A stretch of 64,000 bases of DNA from Anaeromyxobacter oryzae (GTDB lineage: Bacteria > Myxococcota > Myxococcia > Myxococcales > Anaeromyxobacteraceae). The position numbers were made by a program, and so were the translations under genes. Shown here in pieces: positions 27,635 to 36,864 of this stretch. Location: contig NZ_AP025591.1 in NCBI RefSeq assembly GCF_023169945.1, positions 2,006,501-2,070,500 on the forward strand, read 5' to 3'. Position 1 is the stretch's first letter. Each line of letters begins with the position of its first letter. Under the pieces are notes generated by a model. It saw nothing but the letters and a program-made list of their open reading frames with translations. It made no database searches and was not told the DNA's origin.

Positions 27635-28315
27635 ATGGAGTTCGTGGAGCTCTTCGCCGGCGACCGAGCACGTCAGTTCGAGGCCACCATCCGAGCACGG
27701 ATCCCGGGGTACGACGTCGTGCTCCAGACTGCGACGGCCCAGATCGCGTGCTCCCGCGGCGCCGGAGCGATCCTCTCCGTTGGCTGCGGTTCCGGCCAGG
27801 ACGTCATCGAGCTCGCGCGGCGGCCCACGTACCAAGTGACCGCGATCGACCCCTCGCCGGACATGGTCGCCCTCGCTGCCGCGCGCTTCCGAGCCGAGGG
27901 GATCCTCGGCGTGGACCTTCGCTGCTGCACGGTCTCCGACCTTCCGGACGAGCCGCGGTATGACGCCGCGTTGCTCTGCTTCGTCCTGCACTTCATCCCG
28001 GACGACGGAAAGGAACGGTTGCTGGAGCAGATCGCCCGCCGTCTGCGTCCAGGCGGCGAGCTGGTGCTCATGGACTTGTGCCGGACCGAGACGCACGCAA
28101 GGGACATGGCGGCGCTCCGGCTCTACCTCGACTGGTTCTCGAAGATGAGCGCCGTCGAAGCCGATGCGTACGTGGCGCGCGTGCCCAACGAGCTACATCT
28201 CCTCGCTCCGGACGCGTATGCCGAACGGGCTCGGCGGGCTGGATTCTCGACCGCGCGCCCGTTCTACGCCAGCCTGCACGTCGGCGGCTGGATCCTCGAG
28301 AAGAGCCCGACGTGA
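27635..28315 (+). CDS. Class I SAM-dependent methyltransferase
   Basis: 226 aa. Motif I ILSVGCGSGQDVIELA, motif II acidic turn VTAIDPSPDMVALAAARF, motif III region YDAALLCFVLHFIP, post motif LRPGGELVLMDLC. The substrate-binding C-terminus (MSAVEADAYVARVPNELHLL; AGFSTARPFYASLHVGGWIL) resembles small-molecule methyltransferases of the UbiE/Methyltransf_25 group. AAGGAGAG precedes the ATG. It is divergent from the PadR operon, sharing a 244-bp control region. Confidence 0.85.
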   Translation: MEFVELFAGDRARQFEATIRARIPGYDVVLQTATAQIACSRGAGAILSVGCGSGQDVIELARRPTYQVTAIDPSPDMVALAAARFRAEGILGVDLRCCTVSDLPDEPRYDAALLCFVLHFIPDDGKERLLEQIARRLRPGGELVLMDLCRTETHARDMAALRLYLDWFSKMSAVEADAYVARVPNELHLLAPDAYAERARRAGFSTARPFYASLHVGGWILEKSPT

Positions 28316-28499
28316 CCGACACACGGCATTTGACGCCGAGTGATCAGCGGCCGGTCCTCGGGGCCGCCCTGGCAGTCTCTTGCCGGTTGCCGCCCTCCGG
28401 CTCCTGCGGCACCCACTCGCAGCGGGATCCGGCAGCCGTCGCGCCGGAGACGCTCTAGCCGGCGAGGCCCGGGGGCCCGGGTCGCGTCCGGCCGCGCCG

Positions 28500-29108
28500 C
28501 TACCTCGCCGAGGCGGCCTTCTGGCCGCCGGCGGCCTTGACGATCTCGGCGTTGATCTCGATCGCCACCTCGTCGCCCACCACCGGGCCGGCCTCGATCG
28601 CCTTGCTGTAGTGGAGCCCGTAGTCCTGCCGGTTGATCTTCGTCGAAGCCTGGATCCCGCGGCGCGTCCCGCCCCACGGATCCTTCACCTCGGGCGAGAG
28701 CGTCGCGTCGAGCACGGCCGGCTTCGTGACGCCGTGGATCGTGAGATCGCCGGTCACCTTGTACCGGTCGCCGTCCTTCACGACCTTCGTCGACTTGAAG
28801 GTGATCGTCGGGTACTTCTGCACGTCCAGGAAGTTCGGCGACTTGAGATCCGCGTCGCGCTTGTCCTCGCGTGTGTTGATCGTCGTCGCGTCGATCGTCG
28901 CCTCGACCGAGGACTTGGTCGGGTCCTGCTCGTCGAGCATCACGACGCCGCTCGTCTTCTTGAACTCCCCGCGCACGGTGGAGATCACGAGGTGCCTCAC
29001 CCCGAAGGTCGTCTGGGTGTGGACGGGGTCGAGGTTCCACGTCGTGGCCTGGGCGAGGGCCAGCGCGGGAACCATCGCGAGGAGGACGGGGACGAGTCGC
29101 TTCGTCAT
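28500..29108 (-). CDS. YceI-family periplasmic lipid-binding protein
   Basis: 202 aa with a signal peptide (MTKRLVPVLLAMVPALALA). The YceI lipocalin-like barrel follows: WNLDPVHTQTTFGVRHLVISTVRGEF; KSPNFLDVQKYPTITFKST; TIHGVTKPAVLD; INRQDYGL. Such proteins bind polyisoprenoid lipids such as octaprenyl phosphate. AAAGGAG precedes the ATG, and the start overlaps the upstream dioxygenase stop by 4 nt (ATGA), so both are one operon. The 184-bp gap downstream holds no gene. Confidence 0.94.
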   Translation of the reverse strand: MTKRLVPVLLAMVPALALAQATTWNLDPVHTQTTFGVRHLVISTVRGEFKKTSGVVMLDEQDPTKSSVEATIDATTINTREDKRDADLKSPNFLDVQKYPTITFKSTKVVKDGDRYKVTGDLTIHGVTKPAVLDATLSPEVKDPWGGTRRGIQASTKINRQDYGLHYSKAIEAGPVVGDEVAIEINAEIVKAAGGQKAASAR

Positions 29109-29962
29109 GAGGCCTGCTCCTTTCGTGCTTCGGTGGTGGCGGCGGGACCGCCGGGGGGTAGGAACGCGATGCTCCGCATCGAGAGGGTCCCGAACGTGAA
29201 CCCCGCGTGGATGGTCGTCGGGACGTCCCCGTGCTGGGCTGCCCCGATCGCGACGAGGAGCGGATCGAGGTGCTCGCTCGTGGGCGCCGCGAGAGCGGCG
29301 TGCGGCGCGTCCTCGCGCCAGCGGGCGAGGCCCGCGACGTCGAGCGGGTCGAGGCGCGCGGCGACCCAGGCGTCGAACGCGGCCGCCCACGGCTCCGCCG
29401 CCGGCCCCTCCGGTGCGTCCCAGCGGAGCTGCATCAGGTTGTGGACGACGCCGCCGGTGAAGAGCAGCAGGACGCCCTCCTCGCGCAGCGGCGCGAGCGC
29501 CGCGCCGACCTGCACCAGCGCCGCGGGCGGCACCTGGGGCAGCGACGCCTGGACGACCGGGACGTCCGCCTGGGGCCACGCGATCCGGAGCGGCACCCAG
29601 ACGCCGTGGTCGAGACCTCGCGACGGGTCGAGGCGGGCTCGGAAGCCGGCGGCCTCGAGGTGCGAGACGGCGCGCGCCGCGACGTCCGGCGCGCCTGGCG
29701 CCGGCCAGCGGAGCTCGTACATCTCCGGCGGGAAGCCCGAGAAGTCGTAGACGAGCTTGTTCCGCGCCGCGCCCGTGATCCGGATCTCCGACCCCGTGGT
29801 CCAGTGCGCCGAGACGGCGAGGATCGCCCGCGGCCGCGGGAGGCGGGCGGCGAACGAAGCGAGGTCCGCGCCGAACGCGCCCGGGTCGAGCGCGACGGTC
29901 GGCGCGCCGTGGGACACGAAGAGAACGGGCGCGCGGCTCGCCTCGCAGGACGCCATCGACAT
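29105..29962 (-). CDS. DODA-type extradiol aromatic ring-opening dioxygenase (4,5-DOPA dioxygenase-like)
   Basis: About 285 aa. Family motifs VLFVSHGAPTVAL, AILAVSAHWTT, HGVWVPLRIAWPQADVPVVQ, LFTGGVVHNL and SEHLDPLLVAIGAA supply the histidines that bind the active-site metal in the LigB/YgiD fold. The frame is open to a TTG at 30001, but relatives begin close to APVLFVSHGAP, so the ATG at 29962 (or 29956) is preferred; no strong ribosome-binding site separates them. Natural substrate unknown; the family includes DOPA and plant-type betalain enzymes. Confidence 0.88.
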   Translation of the reverse strand: MSMASCEASRAPVLFVSHGAPTVALDPGAFGADLASFAARLPRPRAILAVSAHWTTGSEIRITGAARNKLVYDFSGFPPEMYELRWPAPGAPDVAARAVSHLEAAGFRARLDPSRGLDHGVWVPLRIAWPQADVPVVQASLPQVPPAALVQVGAALAPLREEGVLLLFTGGVVHNLMQLRWDAPEGPAAEPWAAAFDAWVAARLDPLDVAGLARWREDAPHAALAAPTSEHLDPLLVAIGAAQHGDVPTTIHAGFTFGTLSMRSIAFLPPGGPAATTEARKEQAS

Positions 29963-30095
29963 ATGGAACGGAATGTGTAACCGGAGACGGCACAGATTCA
30001 ACCGGGAGCGTACACACCCGCGGGGGTACGGCCCGGGCGGGGAGCGGTCGCAGGACAGGCGGTGCGAGGGCGGACGTGCGGCGCACCGCCGGAGG

Positions 30096-30638
30096 CTAGA
30101 AGAGCCTTACCCCGACGCCGCCGGCGAGCCTGAGCAGGCTCTGCTGCTCGAACCCGAGCTCGCCGGCGATGAACACCGGCCCGAGGTTCAGCCGCAGCCC
30201 GAGCGCGAACTGGAACCACGCCCGCCAGTGATCCTCGCGCGCCGCGCCGACCCCGATCGTGATCCCGGCATCCACCCCGCGGTACGTCTCGAAGCGCTGC
30301 GTCACGCGCGCCAGGACGACCGGGTCGTAGCTCCTGCTGCCGATCCCGCGGAGATCGCGGTACCCGTACCCTGCCACGCCGAGATCGAGCTGGTCGAACG
30401 CCCACGCGACCTCGCCGCCGAGGAGCGGCACGTTGGGACCGGACCCCGACGTGTCGAACGCCTGCCCTCCCCACGCCACGAGCGCGAGGCGGCCGCGGCC
30501 GGTGTCCTGGGCCTCGATCTCGTTGCCGAGCTCGTCCTCGTCGGCGATCGCCGCGGCCGGCGCGAGCGCGACGAGGGCGGCGAGGAGGAGGGGGCGCACG
30601 CGGGCGATGATAGACGCGTCCGCGCGTCCGCGCAGCAT
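30096..30638 (-). CDS. Small outer-membrane beta-barrel-like protein of unknown function
   Basis: 180 aa with a signal sequence (VRPLLLAALVALAPAAAIA) followed by an acidic mature start (DEDELGNEIEAQ). The rest alternates hydrophobic and polar residues in short strands with glycines and aromatic ends, finishing LAGGVGVRLF, whose last residue Phe is typical of outer-membrane proteins recognised by the Bam complex. The first 13 residues (MLRGRADASIIAR) may be spurious if the GTG at 30599 is the true start. Family not recognised. Confidence 0.6.
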   Translation of the reverse strand: MLRGRADASIIARVRPLLLAALVALAPAAAIADEDELGNEIEAQDTGRGRLALVAWGGQAFDTSGSGPNVPLLGGEVAWAFDQLDLGVAGYGYRDLRGIGSRSYDPVVLARVTQRFETYRGVDAGITIGVGAAREDHWRAWFQFALGLRLNLGPVFIAGELGFEQQSLLRLAGGVGVRLF

Positions 30639-30689
30639 TCCTGACCGGGGGCGCGCCGCCGCGCTCGCGAAGGCGCGAGCCGCGGGGCG

Positions 30690-31832
30690 TCACGCGGCGA
30701 GGAACTTCTCCAGGATGCGGTAGCCGCGCTCCAGGGCCGCGAGCTCGAGCCACTCTCCCTGCTGGTGCGCCTGCGCCGTCGCGCCGGGGCCGAGGTTCGC
30801 GGCCGGGATGCCGGCCTGCGCGAGCCGCGCCACGTCCGTCCACGCCTGCTTCGGCTCGGCCGCGATCCCGGCGCGCTCGAGGAGCCGCTTCACGAGCGGG
30901 TGATCCGCGTAGGCCGGGCACGCCGGCGACAGGTCCGTCAGCTCGACCTTCGCGCCGAACCGCGCGCCGAGCGCCACGAGCTCCCGGGCCGCCGCGTCGA
31001 GCGTCTTGTCGGGCGCGAACCGGAAGTTCACGTTCAGCGTGCAGCGATCCGGGACGACGTTCCGCGCGCGGCCGCCGTCGATGCGCGTGACGCTCGCGAC
31101 CTCGCGGAAGACGAGCCCGCCGCTCACCGCCTCCCGCGGCACGCGCCCGTGCAGCTCGGCGAGGAGCGCGCCCGCCGCGTGCACCGCGTTGGCGCCCTGC
31201 CACGGCCGGGCGGAGTGGGCGCTCCGCCCCTCGAAGACGAAGGTGCCGTGGATCGAGCCCACGCACCCGAGCTGGAGCACGTTGTCGGTGGGCTCGAGGC
31301 AGAGCGCGAGGTCGATGCCGGAGAGCGCCCCCGGCGCGCGGAGCACGTCGCCGAGCTCGTTCTCGAGGAACGGCCCCTCCTCGCGTGCGTAGAGGACGAG
31401 CACGAGGTCGGCGAACCGCGCCGCGCGCGGGAGGCGCTCGGCGAGCTCCATCGCGAGCGCGACGCCGCCCTTCATGTCGGAGCTGCCGGGGGCGACGAGG
31501 CGCCCGCCCTCGCGGCGCGGCGGGCGTCCCTTGTCGGCGTCGTGGATGGGGACCGTGTCGAGGTGGCCGCAGAGCGCGATCCGCGGGCGGTCCCCCTCAC
31601 CCCGGCCCTCCCCCCCCGCTGCCGCGGGGGAAGAGGGAGGACTTCCCGAAGACGCCGGAGCGCCGTCCACCTCGACGACCAGCGAGTCCTTGATCCGGCG
31701 GACGCCGAACCCGCGACCGCGCGCCCAGGCCTCCGCGTGATCGCAGATGACCCGCTCGTGGCCGATGGGCGACTCGATGGCGCAGAGCGCCTCGGTGCGC
31801 CGTGCCAGGGCTTCGGCCAGCTCGCCGCTCAT
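30690..31832 (-). CDS. dapE: Succinyl-diaminopimelate desuccinylase-type M20 peptidase, carrying a repeat-derived insert
   Basis: 380 aa. Removes succinate from N-succinyl-LL-DAP in lysine/peptidoglycan synthesis. Metal ligands appear in ALCGHLDTVP, GSSDMKGGVALAME, AREEGPF, CLEPTDN and the C-terminal AQAHQQGEW. Between residues about 57 and 82 there is a Ser/Pro/Gly-rich insert ending in GGEGRGEGD that is the translation of the palindromic element at 31592-31640. The frame stays open, so the gene was tolerant of the insertion. Next upstream is dapD (25-bp gap), supporting the DAP role over other M20 peptidases. Confidence 0.9.
   Translation of the reverse strand: MSGELAEALARRTEALCAIESPIGHERVICDHAEAWARGRGFGVRRIKDSLVVEVDGAPASSGSPPSSPAAAGGEGRGEGDRPRIALCGHLDTVPIHDADKGRPPRREGGRLVAPGSSDMKGGVALAMELAERLPRAARFADLVLVLYAREEGPFLENELGDVLRAPGALSGIDLALCLEPTDNVLQLGCVGSIHGTFVFEGRSAHSARPWQGANAVHAAGALLAELHGRVPREAVSGGLVFREVASVTRIDGGRARNVVPDRCTLNVNFRFAPDKTLDAAARELVALGARFGAKVELTDLSPACPAYADHPLVKRLLERAGIAAEPKQAWTDVARLAQAGIPAANLGPGATAQAHQQGEWLELAALERGYRILEKFLAA
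31592..31640. repeat. Interspersed palindromic element, copy A (inside dapE)
   Basis: Plus strand reads CCCCTCAC-CCCGGCCCTC, a C run, a short GC hairpin centre, then a G run and GAGGGAGG. Same family as the nine other copies in this window. It lies fully within the dapE reading frame and encodes a low-complexity insert. Confidence 0.85.
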
Positions 31833-31857
31833 CGCGACCTCGTGACGGAGCGCAGCG

Positions 31858-32678
<821 letters not shown>

Positions 32679-32682
<4 letters not shown>

Positions 32683-33869
32683 CCGTCGATCCTCTTCCAG
32701 GCCGAGATGGCCTCCTCGCACTCCTCGAGCGTGGGCACCAGCGCCACGCGTACGTAACCCTCCCCCGCGCCGAACGCGGTCCCCGGCGCGACGACGATGC
32801 CGCCCTCGAGGAGCCGCAGCGCGTAGCTCGACGCGGTGTGGCCGGCCGGCACGCGGACCCACAGGTACAGCGTCGCCTCCGACGCGTCGGCGACGAGCCC
32901 GTGCTCCGCGAAGAAGCGCAGGAACCGGTCGCGCTTCCGCCGGAAGATCTCCCGGCGCTCGGCGGGGTGCTCGTCGTCGCCCCACGCGGCGGCCGCCGCC
33001 GGCGTGACGAACTCGGGCGAGGCGACGCCGGGGTGGCTCCGGAGCGACCGGAGCACCTTCACGAGGTCCGGATCGCCCGCCATGAACCCGCTCCGGTAGC
33101 CGGTCATGCCGCTCCGCTTCGAGCAGGAGTGCACCGCGATCACGTTCTCCTGCTGCACCTCGAGCATCGAGGCGGGCTTCTCGCCGAAGTAGATGTCCGC
33201 GTAGCACTCGTCGGAGGCGACGACGAACCCGTACCGAAGCGCGGCCTCCCCGACGCGCGCGAGGTAGTCGCGCGGCGCGACGGCGCCGGTCGGGTTGTGG
33301 GGATAGCTGAGCCAGAAGACGAGCGTCTCGCGGAGCGTCGCCTCGCCGACGTCCTCCGGCTCGAGGAGGAACCGCCGCGCCGCGGTGAGCGGCACCTTCA
33401 CCGGCTCGAGCCCGGCGAACCGCGCGCCGACCTCGTAGGTCGGGTAGCCGGGATCGGGCATCACCACCTTGCGGCGGCCCGGGTCGCCGGCGAAGGCGAG
33501 CGGGAGGTGGAAGATCGCCTCCTTGGCGCCCGCGCAGGCGAGCACCTGCGCCTCGGGATCGACCGTCACGCCGAACCGGCGCCGGAGGTACCCGGCGACG
33601 CTCCGGCGGAGGGCGACGGTGCCGAACGCGCTCGGGTACTGCGAGACCTCGGGGACCGCTTCGCGGAGCGCCTCGCGGAGGAAGCCCGGCGTGGGCTCCT
33701 TGGGGTCGCCGAGGCCGAAGTCGAAGAGGCGCACGCCGCGCGCGGCGAGGGCCTTCCGGCGCTCGTCGAGCTCGACCGAGAGGTTCTTCTGGACCTGCGA
33801 GAGGGCGGGGTTCTTCGGAGCGTTCCGCACGGAACCGTGAAGGATATCGAAGTCCGGACCTCGTTGCAT
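32679..33869 (-). CDS. dapC: Succinyldiaminopimelate aminotransferase (class I/II PLP enzyme)
   Basis: Up to 396 aa. Fold-type I aminotransferase: AYPS-type substrate loop (QYPSAFGTVALRRSVAGY), SYPHNPTGAVAP, VASDECYADIYFGE, and the PLP lysine in HSCSKRSGMTGYRSGF. DapC is favoured over other aminotransferases because it is coupled to dapD and dapE. The start is uncertain: ATG 33869 leaves 15 bp to the divergent gene, while GTG 33830 gives 383 aa. A perfect minus-strand TATAAT at 33868-33873 overlaps the ATG, which argues for the GTG if that hexamer is a real -10 box. Confidence 0.88.
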
Positions 33870-33884
33870 TATAAGCCCGCCCGC

Positions 33885-35315
33885 ATGCTCTCCTACGACG
33901 TGGTGGTCATCGGCAGCGGCCCCGCCGGCGAGAACGGCGCGATCCAGGCCTCCTTCCTCGGCAAGAAGGTCGCCCTCGTCGAGAAGGAGGCCGTCCCGGG
34001 CGGCGCCTCCGCGAACACCGGCACGATCCCCTCGAAGGCGCTCCGCGAGACCGCCCTCGCGATCCAGCAGGCGCGGAACCGCGACGCGCACGGCATCGAG
34101 TTCCGGGTGTCCGAGACCGTGACGGTCCCGGAGCTGATGGGCCGCCGCGGCCTCGTCACCGCGCGCGAGCACTCGCGCATCCGGAGCGCGCTGAACCGCG
34201 CCGGCGTGGAGCAGTTCCGTGGCGTCGCGAGCTTCCAGGACCCGCACACGATCCGGGTGGCGGTGCCGGACGGCGGCGAGCAGGACCTCCACGCCGAGGT
34301 CATCCTCCTCGCGACGGGGACGCGCCCCTTCCACCCGCCGCAGTACGCCATCGACAACGCGCGCGTGTACGACTCCGACTCGATCCTGATGCTGGATCGC
34401 ATCCCGCGCTCGCTCGCGATCCTGGGCGGCGGCGTCGCCGGCTGCGAGTACGCGTCGATCTTCGCCGCGCTCGGCGTGCACGTCTCGATCATCGACTCGA
34501 AGGACCGGCTCCTGCCCTGGCTCGACGCGGAGCTCTCGACCGCGATGCAGGACCTGTTCGCGCTGGCCGGCATCGACATGTACCAGCGCACCCGCGCGAT
34601 GCGCCTCGAGCCCGGCGACAAGGACGTGCTCGTGACGCTCAAGGACGGCTCGCGGCTCGTCGCGGAGAAGGTGCTCGTCGCGGCGGGGCGGATCGGGAAC
34701 GTCGAGTCGCTGAACCTCGGCGCCGCGGGTCTGAAGGCCACCGACAAGGGCCTCCTCGAGGTGAACGCCTACTACCAGACCGCGGTGCCGCACGTGTACG
34801 CGGCGGGCGACCTGGTGGGCTTCCCCGGCCTCGCCTCGACCTCGATGGAGCAGGGCCGCGTCGCGATGAACCACGCCTGCGGCGGCTCGCGGACGCAGAC
34901 GCTCTCCTCGCTGCTCCCGGTGGGCATCTACACGATCCCGGAGGTCTCGGGGGTGGGCGACACCGAGGAGCAGCTCCGCGCCCGCGGGCACGAGTACGTG
35001 GTCGGGAAGGCGACGCTCGTCGGGAACGCCCGCGCGAACCTCATCGGCGAGGCGGTCGGGTTCGTGAAGGTCGTCGCGGACGCGCACGACGGGAAGCTGC
35101 TGGGCGTCCACTGCATCGGCCCGCATGCGTCCGAGCTCGTGCACCTCGGCCAGGCCGTGATGAGCCACGGCGGCAACCTGAACTACTTCGTCGAGGCCGT
35201 GTTCAACTACCCGACGCTCGGCGAGGCGTACAAGTACGCGGCCTACGACGCGCTCGAGAAGATGCGCGAGCGCACGAACGTCCGGTCGATCGAGAGCGCG
35301 GCCGCGAAGAAGTGA
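33885..35315 (+). CDS. sthA: Soluble pyridine nucleotide transhydrogenase-like flavoprotein (SthA/Lpd family)
   Basis: 476 aa. FAD-binding GSGPAGENGAIQ at the N-terminus, NAD(P)-binding ILGGGVAGCEYASIFAALG, AAGDLVGFPGLASTSMEQGR, and a C-terminal dimerisation domain (GVHCIGPHASELVHLGQAVM; NYPTLGEAYKYAAYDAL). The position of the redox disulfide reads GGASANTGTIPSKALRE, with no cysteine at either site. This rules out dihydrolipoamide dehydrogenase or mercuric reductase chemistry and fits NADH/NADPH transhydrogenase. No clear Shine-Dalgarno sequence is seen before the ATG. Confidence 0.86.
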   Translation: MLSYDVVVIGSGPAGENGAIQASFLGKKVALVEKEAVPGGASANTGTIPSKALRETALAIQQARNRDAHGIEFRVSETVTVPELMGRRGLVTAREHSRIRSALNRAGVEQFRGVASFQDPHTIRVAVPDGGEQDLHAEVILLATGTRPFHPPQYAIDNARVYDSDSILMLDRIPRSLAILGGGVAGCEYASIFAALGVHVSIIDSKDRLLPWLDAELSTAMQDLFALAGIDMYQRTRAMRLEPGDKDVLVTLKDGSRLVAEKVLVAAGRIGNVESLNLGAAGLKATDKGLLEVNAYYQTAVPHVYAAGDLVGFPGLASTSMEQGRVAMNHACGGSRTQTLSSLLPVGIYTIPEVSGVGDTEEQLRARGHEYVVGKATLVGNARANLIGEAVGFVKVVADAHDGKLLGVHCIGPHASELVHLGQAVMSHGGNLNYFVEAVFNYPTLGEAYKYAAYDALEKMRERTNVRSIESAAAKK

Positions 35316-35319
35316 GAGC

Positions 35320-35538
35320 TCACTCGAGGTGGTGCGCCTCGAGCCGCTCGAGCGGCAGCTCGAGGACGCGGCCGTTCGGGAGCAGGTTCTTCGGGACCGG
35401 CGCCGACGCGGAGGCGAGCTTGAACCGCTCGCAGCGCGAGAAGTCGCCCTCGCAATAGTACGACTGCCACACCTTCAGGGACGACTTCATCGAGAACTGC
35501 TTGAACAGCGGGCACGCGGCGACGCGGGCGCAGGCCAT
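35320..35538 (-). CDS. Small conserved-looking cysteine-containing protein
   Basis: 72 aa starting at ATG 35538 with an excellent ribosome-binding site (GGAGGAGGAGAG). It contains four cysteines (MACARVAACPLF; YYCEGDFSRCERF) and a C-terminal PVPKNLLPNGRVLELP. The spacing suggests a small metal- or cluster-binding domain, but I do not recognise the family. It ends 4 bp from the sthA stop, tail to tail. Confidence 0.7.
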   Translation of the reverse strand: MACARVAACPLFKQFSMKSSLKVWQSYYCEGDFSRCERFKLASASAPVPKNLLPNGRVLELPLERLEAHHLE

Positions 35539-35649
35539 CTCTCCTCCTCCGGCGACCGCGTACCCCCCGGCCCGCGGTCGCTCCCCCGATTGTAGGCCCC
35601 CGGCCCTCGGGCGCGCGCGCGGGCCCGCGCGGCTTGTCGTCGCGGCGCG

Positions 35650-36861
35650 CTACCCGAGGCGCGCGCGTGCCTGCGCGAGCGCCGCGTGGACCTGCTCGAG
35701 CGCGCGCTTCGCGCTCGCGAGGTCGTCGCGCTCCTGGCGGAGCCGGTCCAGCTCCGCGCCGAGCTGATCGCGCTCGCGGGCGAGCTCGCCGACCGCGGTC
35801 CGGAGCCGGGCGCCGTCGGCGGCCCCGGCGCGGAGCTCCTCCGAGAGCCGCTCCACCTCGGCCTCGCGCTCCGCCCGCAGCCGCGCCTCCTCGTCCGCGC
35901 GCCGGGTCACCTCGTCGAGCAGGCGGGCGCGCTCCTCGTCGAGCGCGGAGAGCGCCTGGGCCCGGCGCACCGCCTCGTCGCGCTCGTCCTCGAGGGCCTC
36001 CATCTCCGCGAGCAGCTCGGTGAGGACGCCGCGCTTCTCGTCGAGCTCCTTCTCGGCCACGCCGAGCCGCTCCGACGCGCTGCGCGCCTCGCCCGCCGCC
36101 TTCGCGAGCTCCTGGCGCGCGCCGTCGAGATCCGCGCGGAGGGCCTCCTCGCGCTCGCGCGCGCGGGCGAGCTCGCCCTCGAGGTCGCGCACGAGCCCGA
36201 GCACGCTCTCGGCGGCGCGGGCGGGGTCCGCGGGGACCGGGTCGATGCGCGGCGAGGGCTTCGCGGCGTCGGCGACCCGGCGCTTGATCTTCTCGAGGCG
36301 GTCGCGGCGGCTGAGGACGTCGTTGGTGGTCGTCGCGACGGACGAGGAGGGCTCCGCGTACGTCCGCGCTTCCACGACGAGGGCCTCGAGCGTGCCCCCC
36401 TCACCCCGGCCCTCTCCCCCCGCTCCGCTGCGCTGCGCGGAGGGAGAGGGAGGGTCCGTGATGCTCGGCGCCGAAGCTCGCGCAGGAGGATCCGTGATGC
36501 GCGGAGCTGAAGGTCGCGCAGGAGCATCCGTGATGCTCGGGCCTGAAGCTCGCGCGTGAGCATCCGGGATGCTCGGGCCTGAAGCTCGCGCAGGAGCATC
36601 CGTGATGGCCGGCGCTGAAGCTCGCGCGCGAGGATCCGTGATGCGCGGCGCCGAAGCTCTCGCCACGGTGACGTCCTCGGCCGCTGCCAGAACTTCGGCC
36701 TGAGACCTGACGCCTGAGGGCTGAGGCTCGCCCTCGGCGGCCTGAAGCCCTGCGTCGTCCGAGGCCCGAGGCGGCTCTTCAGCCACGACCGGATCGACCG
36801 GCACCGCCGCCTTGAGCCGCGGCTTGAGCTTCGGGACGTTCGCGTCGAAGGCCTTGCGCAT
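35650..36861 (-). CDS. pomX: PomX-like coiled-coil scaffold of the myxobacterial division-site positioning system
   Basis: 403 aa. The N-terminus MRKAFDANVPKLKPRL closely resembles the PomX peptide that activates the PomZ ATPase, with basic residues at K13 and R15, the two positions known to matter in Myxococcus xanthus. Residues 65-137 are six tandem 12-residue repeats (ASAPxITDPPAR type). A repeat-derived GGEGRGEG stretch follows, and residues 200-403 form a long charged coiled coil. In Myxococcus, PomX scaffolds the cluster that marks midcell. Last gene of the operon, 3 bp after pomZ. Confidence 0.82.
   Translation of the reverse strand: MRKAFDANVPKLKPRLKAAVPVDPVVAEEPPRASDDAGLQAAEGEPQPSGVRSQAEVLAAAEDVTVARASAPRITDPRARASAPAITDAPARASGPSIPDAHARASGPSITDAPARPSAPRITDPPARASAPSITDPPSPSAQRSGAGGEGRGEGGTLEALVVEARTYAEPSSSVATTTNDVLSRRDRLEKIKRRVADAAKPSPRIDPVPADPARAAESVLGLVRDLEGELARAREREEALRADLDGARQELAKAAGEARSASERLGVAEKELDEKRGVLTELLAEMEALEDERDEAVRRAQALSALDEERARLLDEVTRRADEEARLRAEREAEVERLSEELRAGAADGARLRTAVGELARERDQLGAELDRLRQERDDLASAKRALEQVHAALAQARARLG
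36395..36452. repeat. Interspersed palindromic element, copy B (inside pomX)
   Basis: Plus strand has CCCCTCACCCCGGCCCTCTC, a C run, the hairpin centre GCTCCGCTGCGCTGCGCGG and then GAGGGAGAGGGAGG. It is read in frame through pomX and encodes SPSAQRSGAGGEGRGEGG. It abuts the 36-bp tandem array directly. Confidence 0.88.
36453..36668. repeat. 36-bp tandem array in pomX (six units)
   Basis: The marker TCCGTGATG (one unit TCCGGGATG) recurs at 36455, 36491, 36527, 36563, 36599 and 36635, exactly every 36 bp. Each unit encodes 12 residues on the minus strand (A-S/P-A/G-P-x-I-T/P-D-x-x-A-R), so copy-number change would not break the frame. Confidence 0.95.
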
Positions 36862-36864
36862 CTC

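Noticed and set aside
28500..30086. A fused dioxygenase-YceI protein of 528 codons
   Set aside because: The first part of that frame is a shadow of the dioxygenase gene in another frame; YceI has its own signal peptide, ATG and AAAGGAG site.
36453..36668. Possible CRISPR array or non-coding satellite in pomX
   Set aside because: The units are contiguous, in frame, and part of an intact protein-coding gene.
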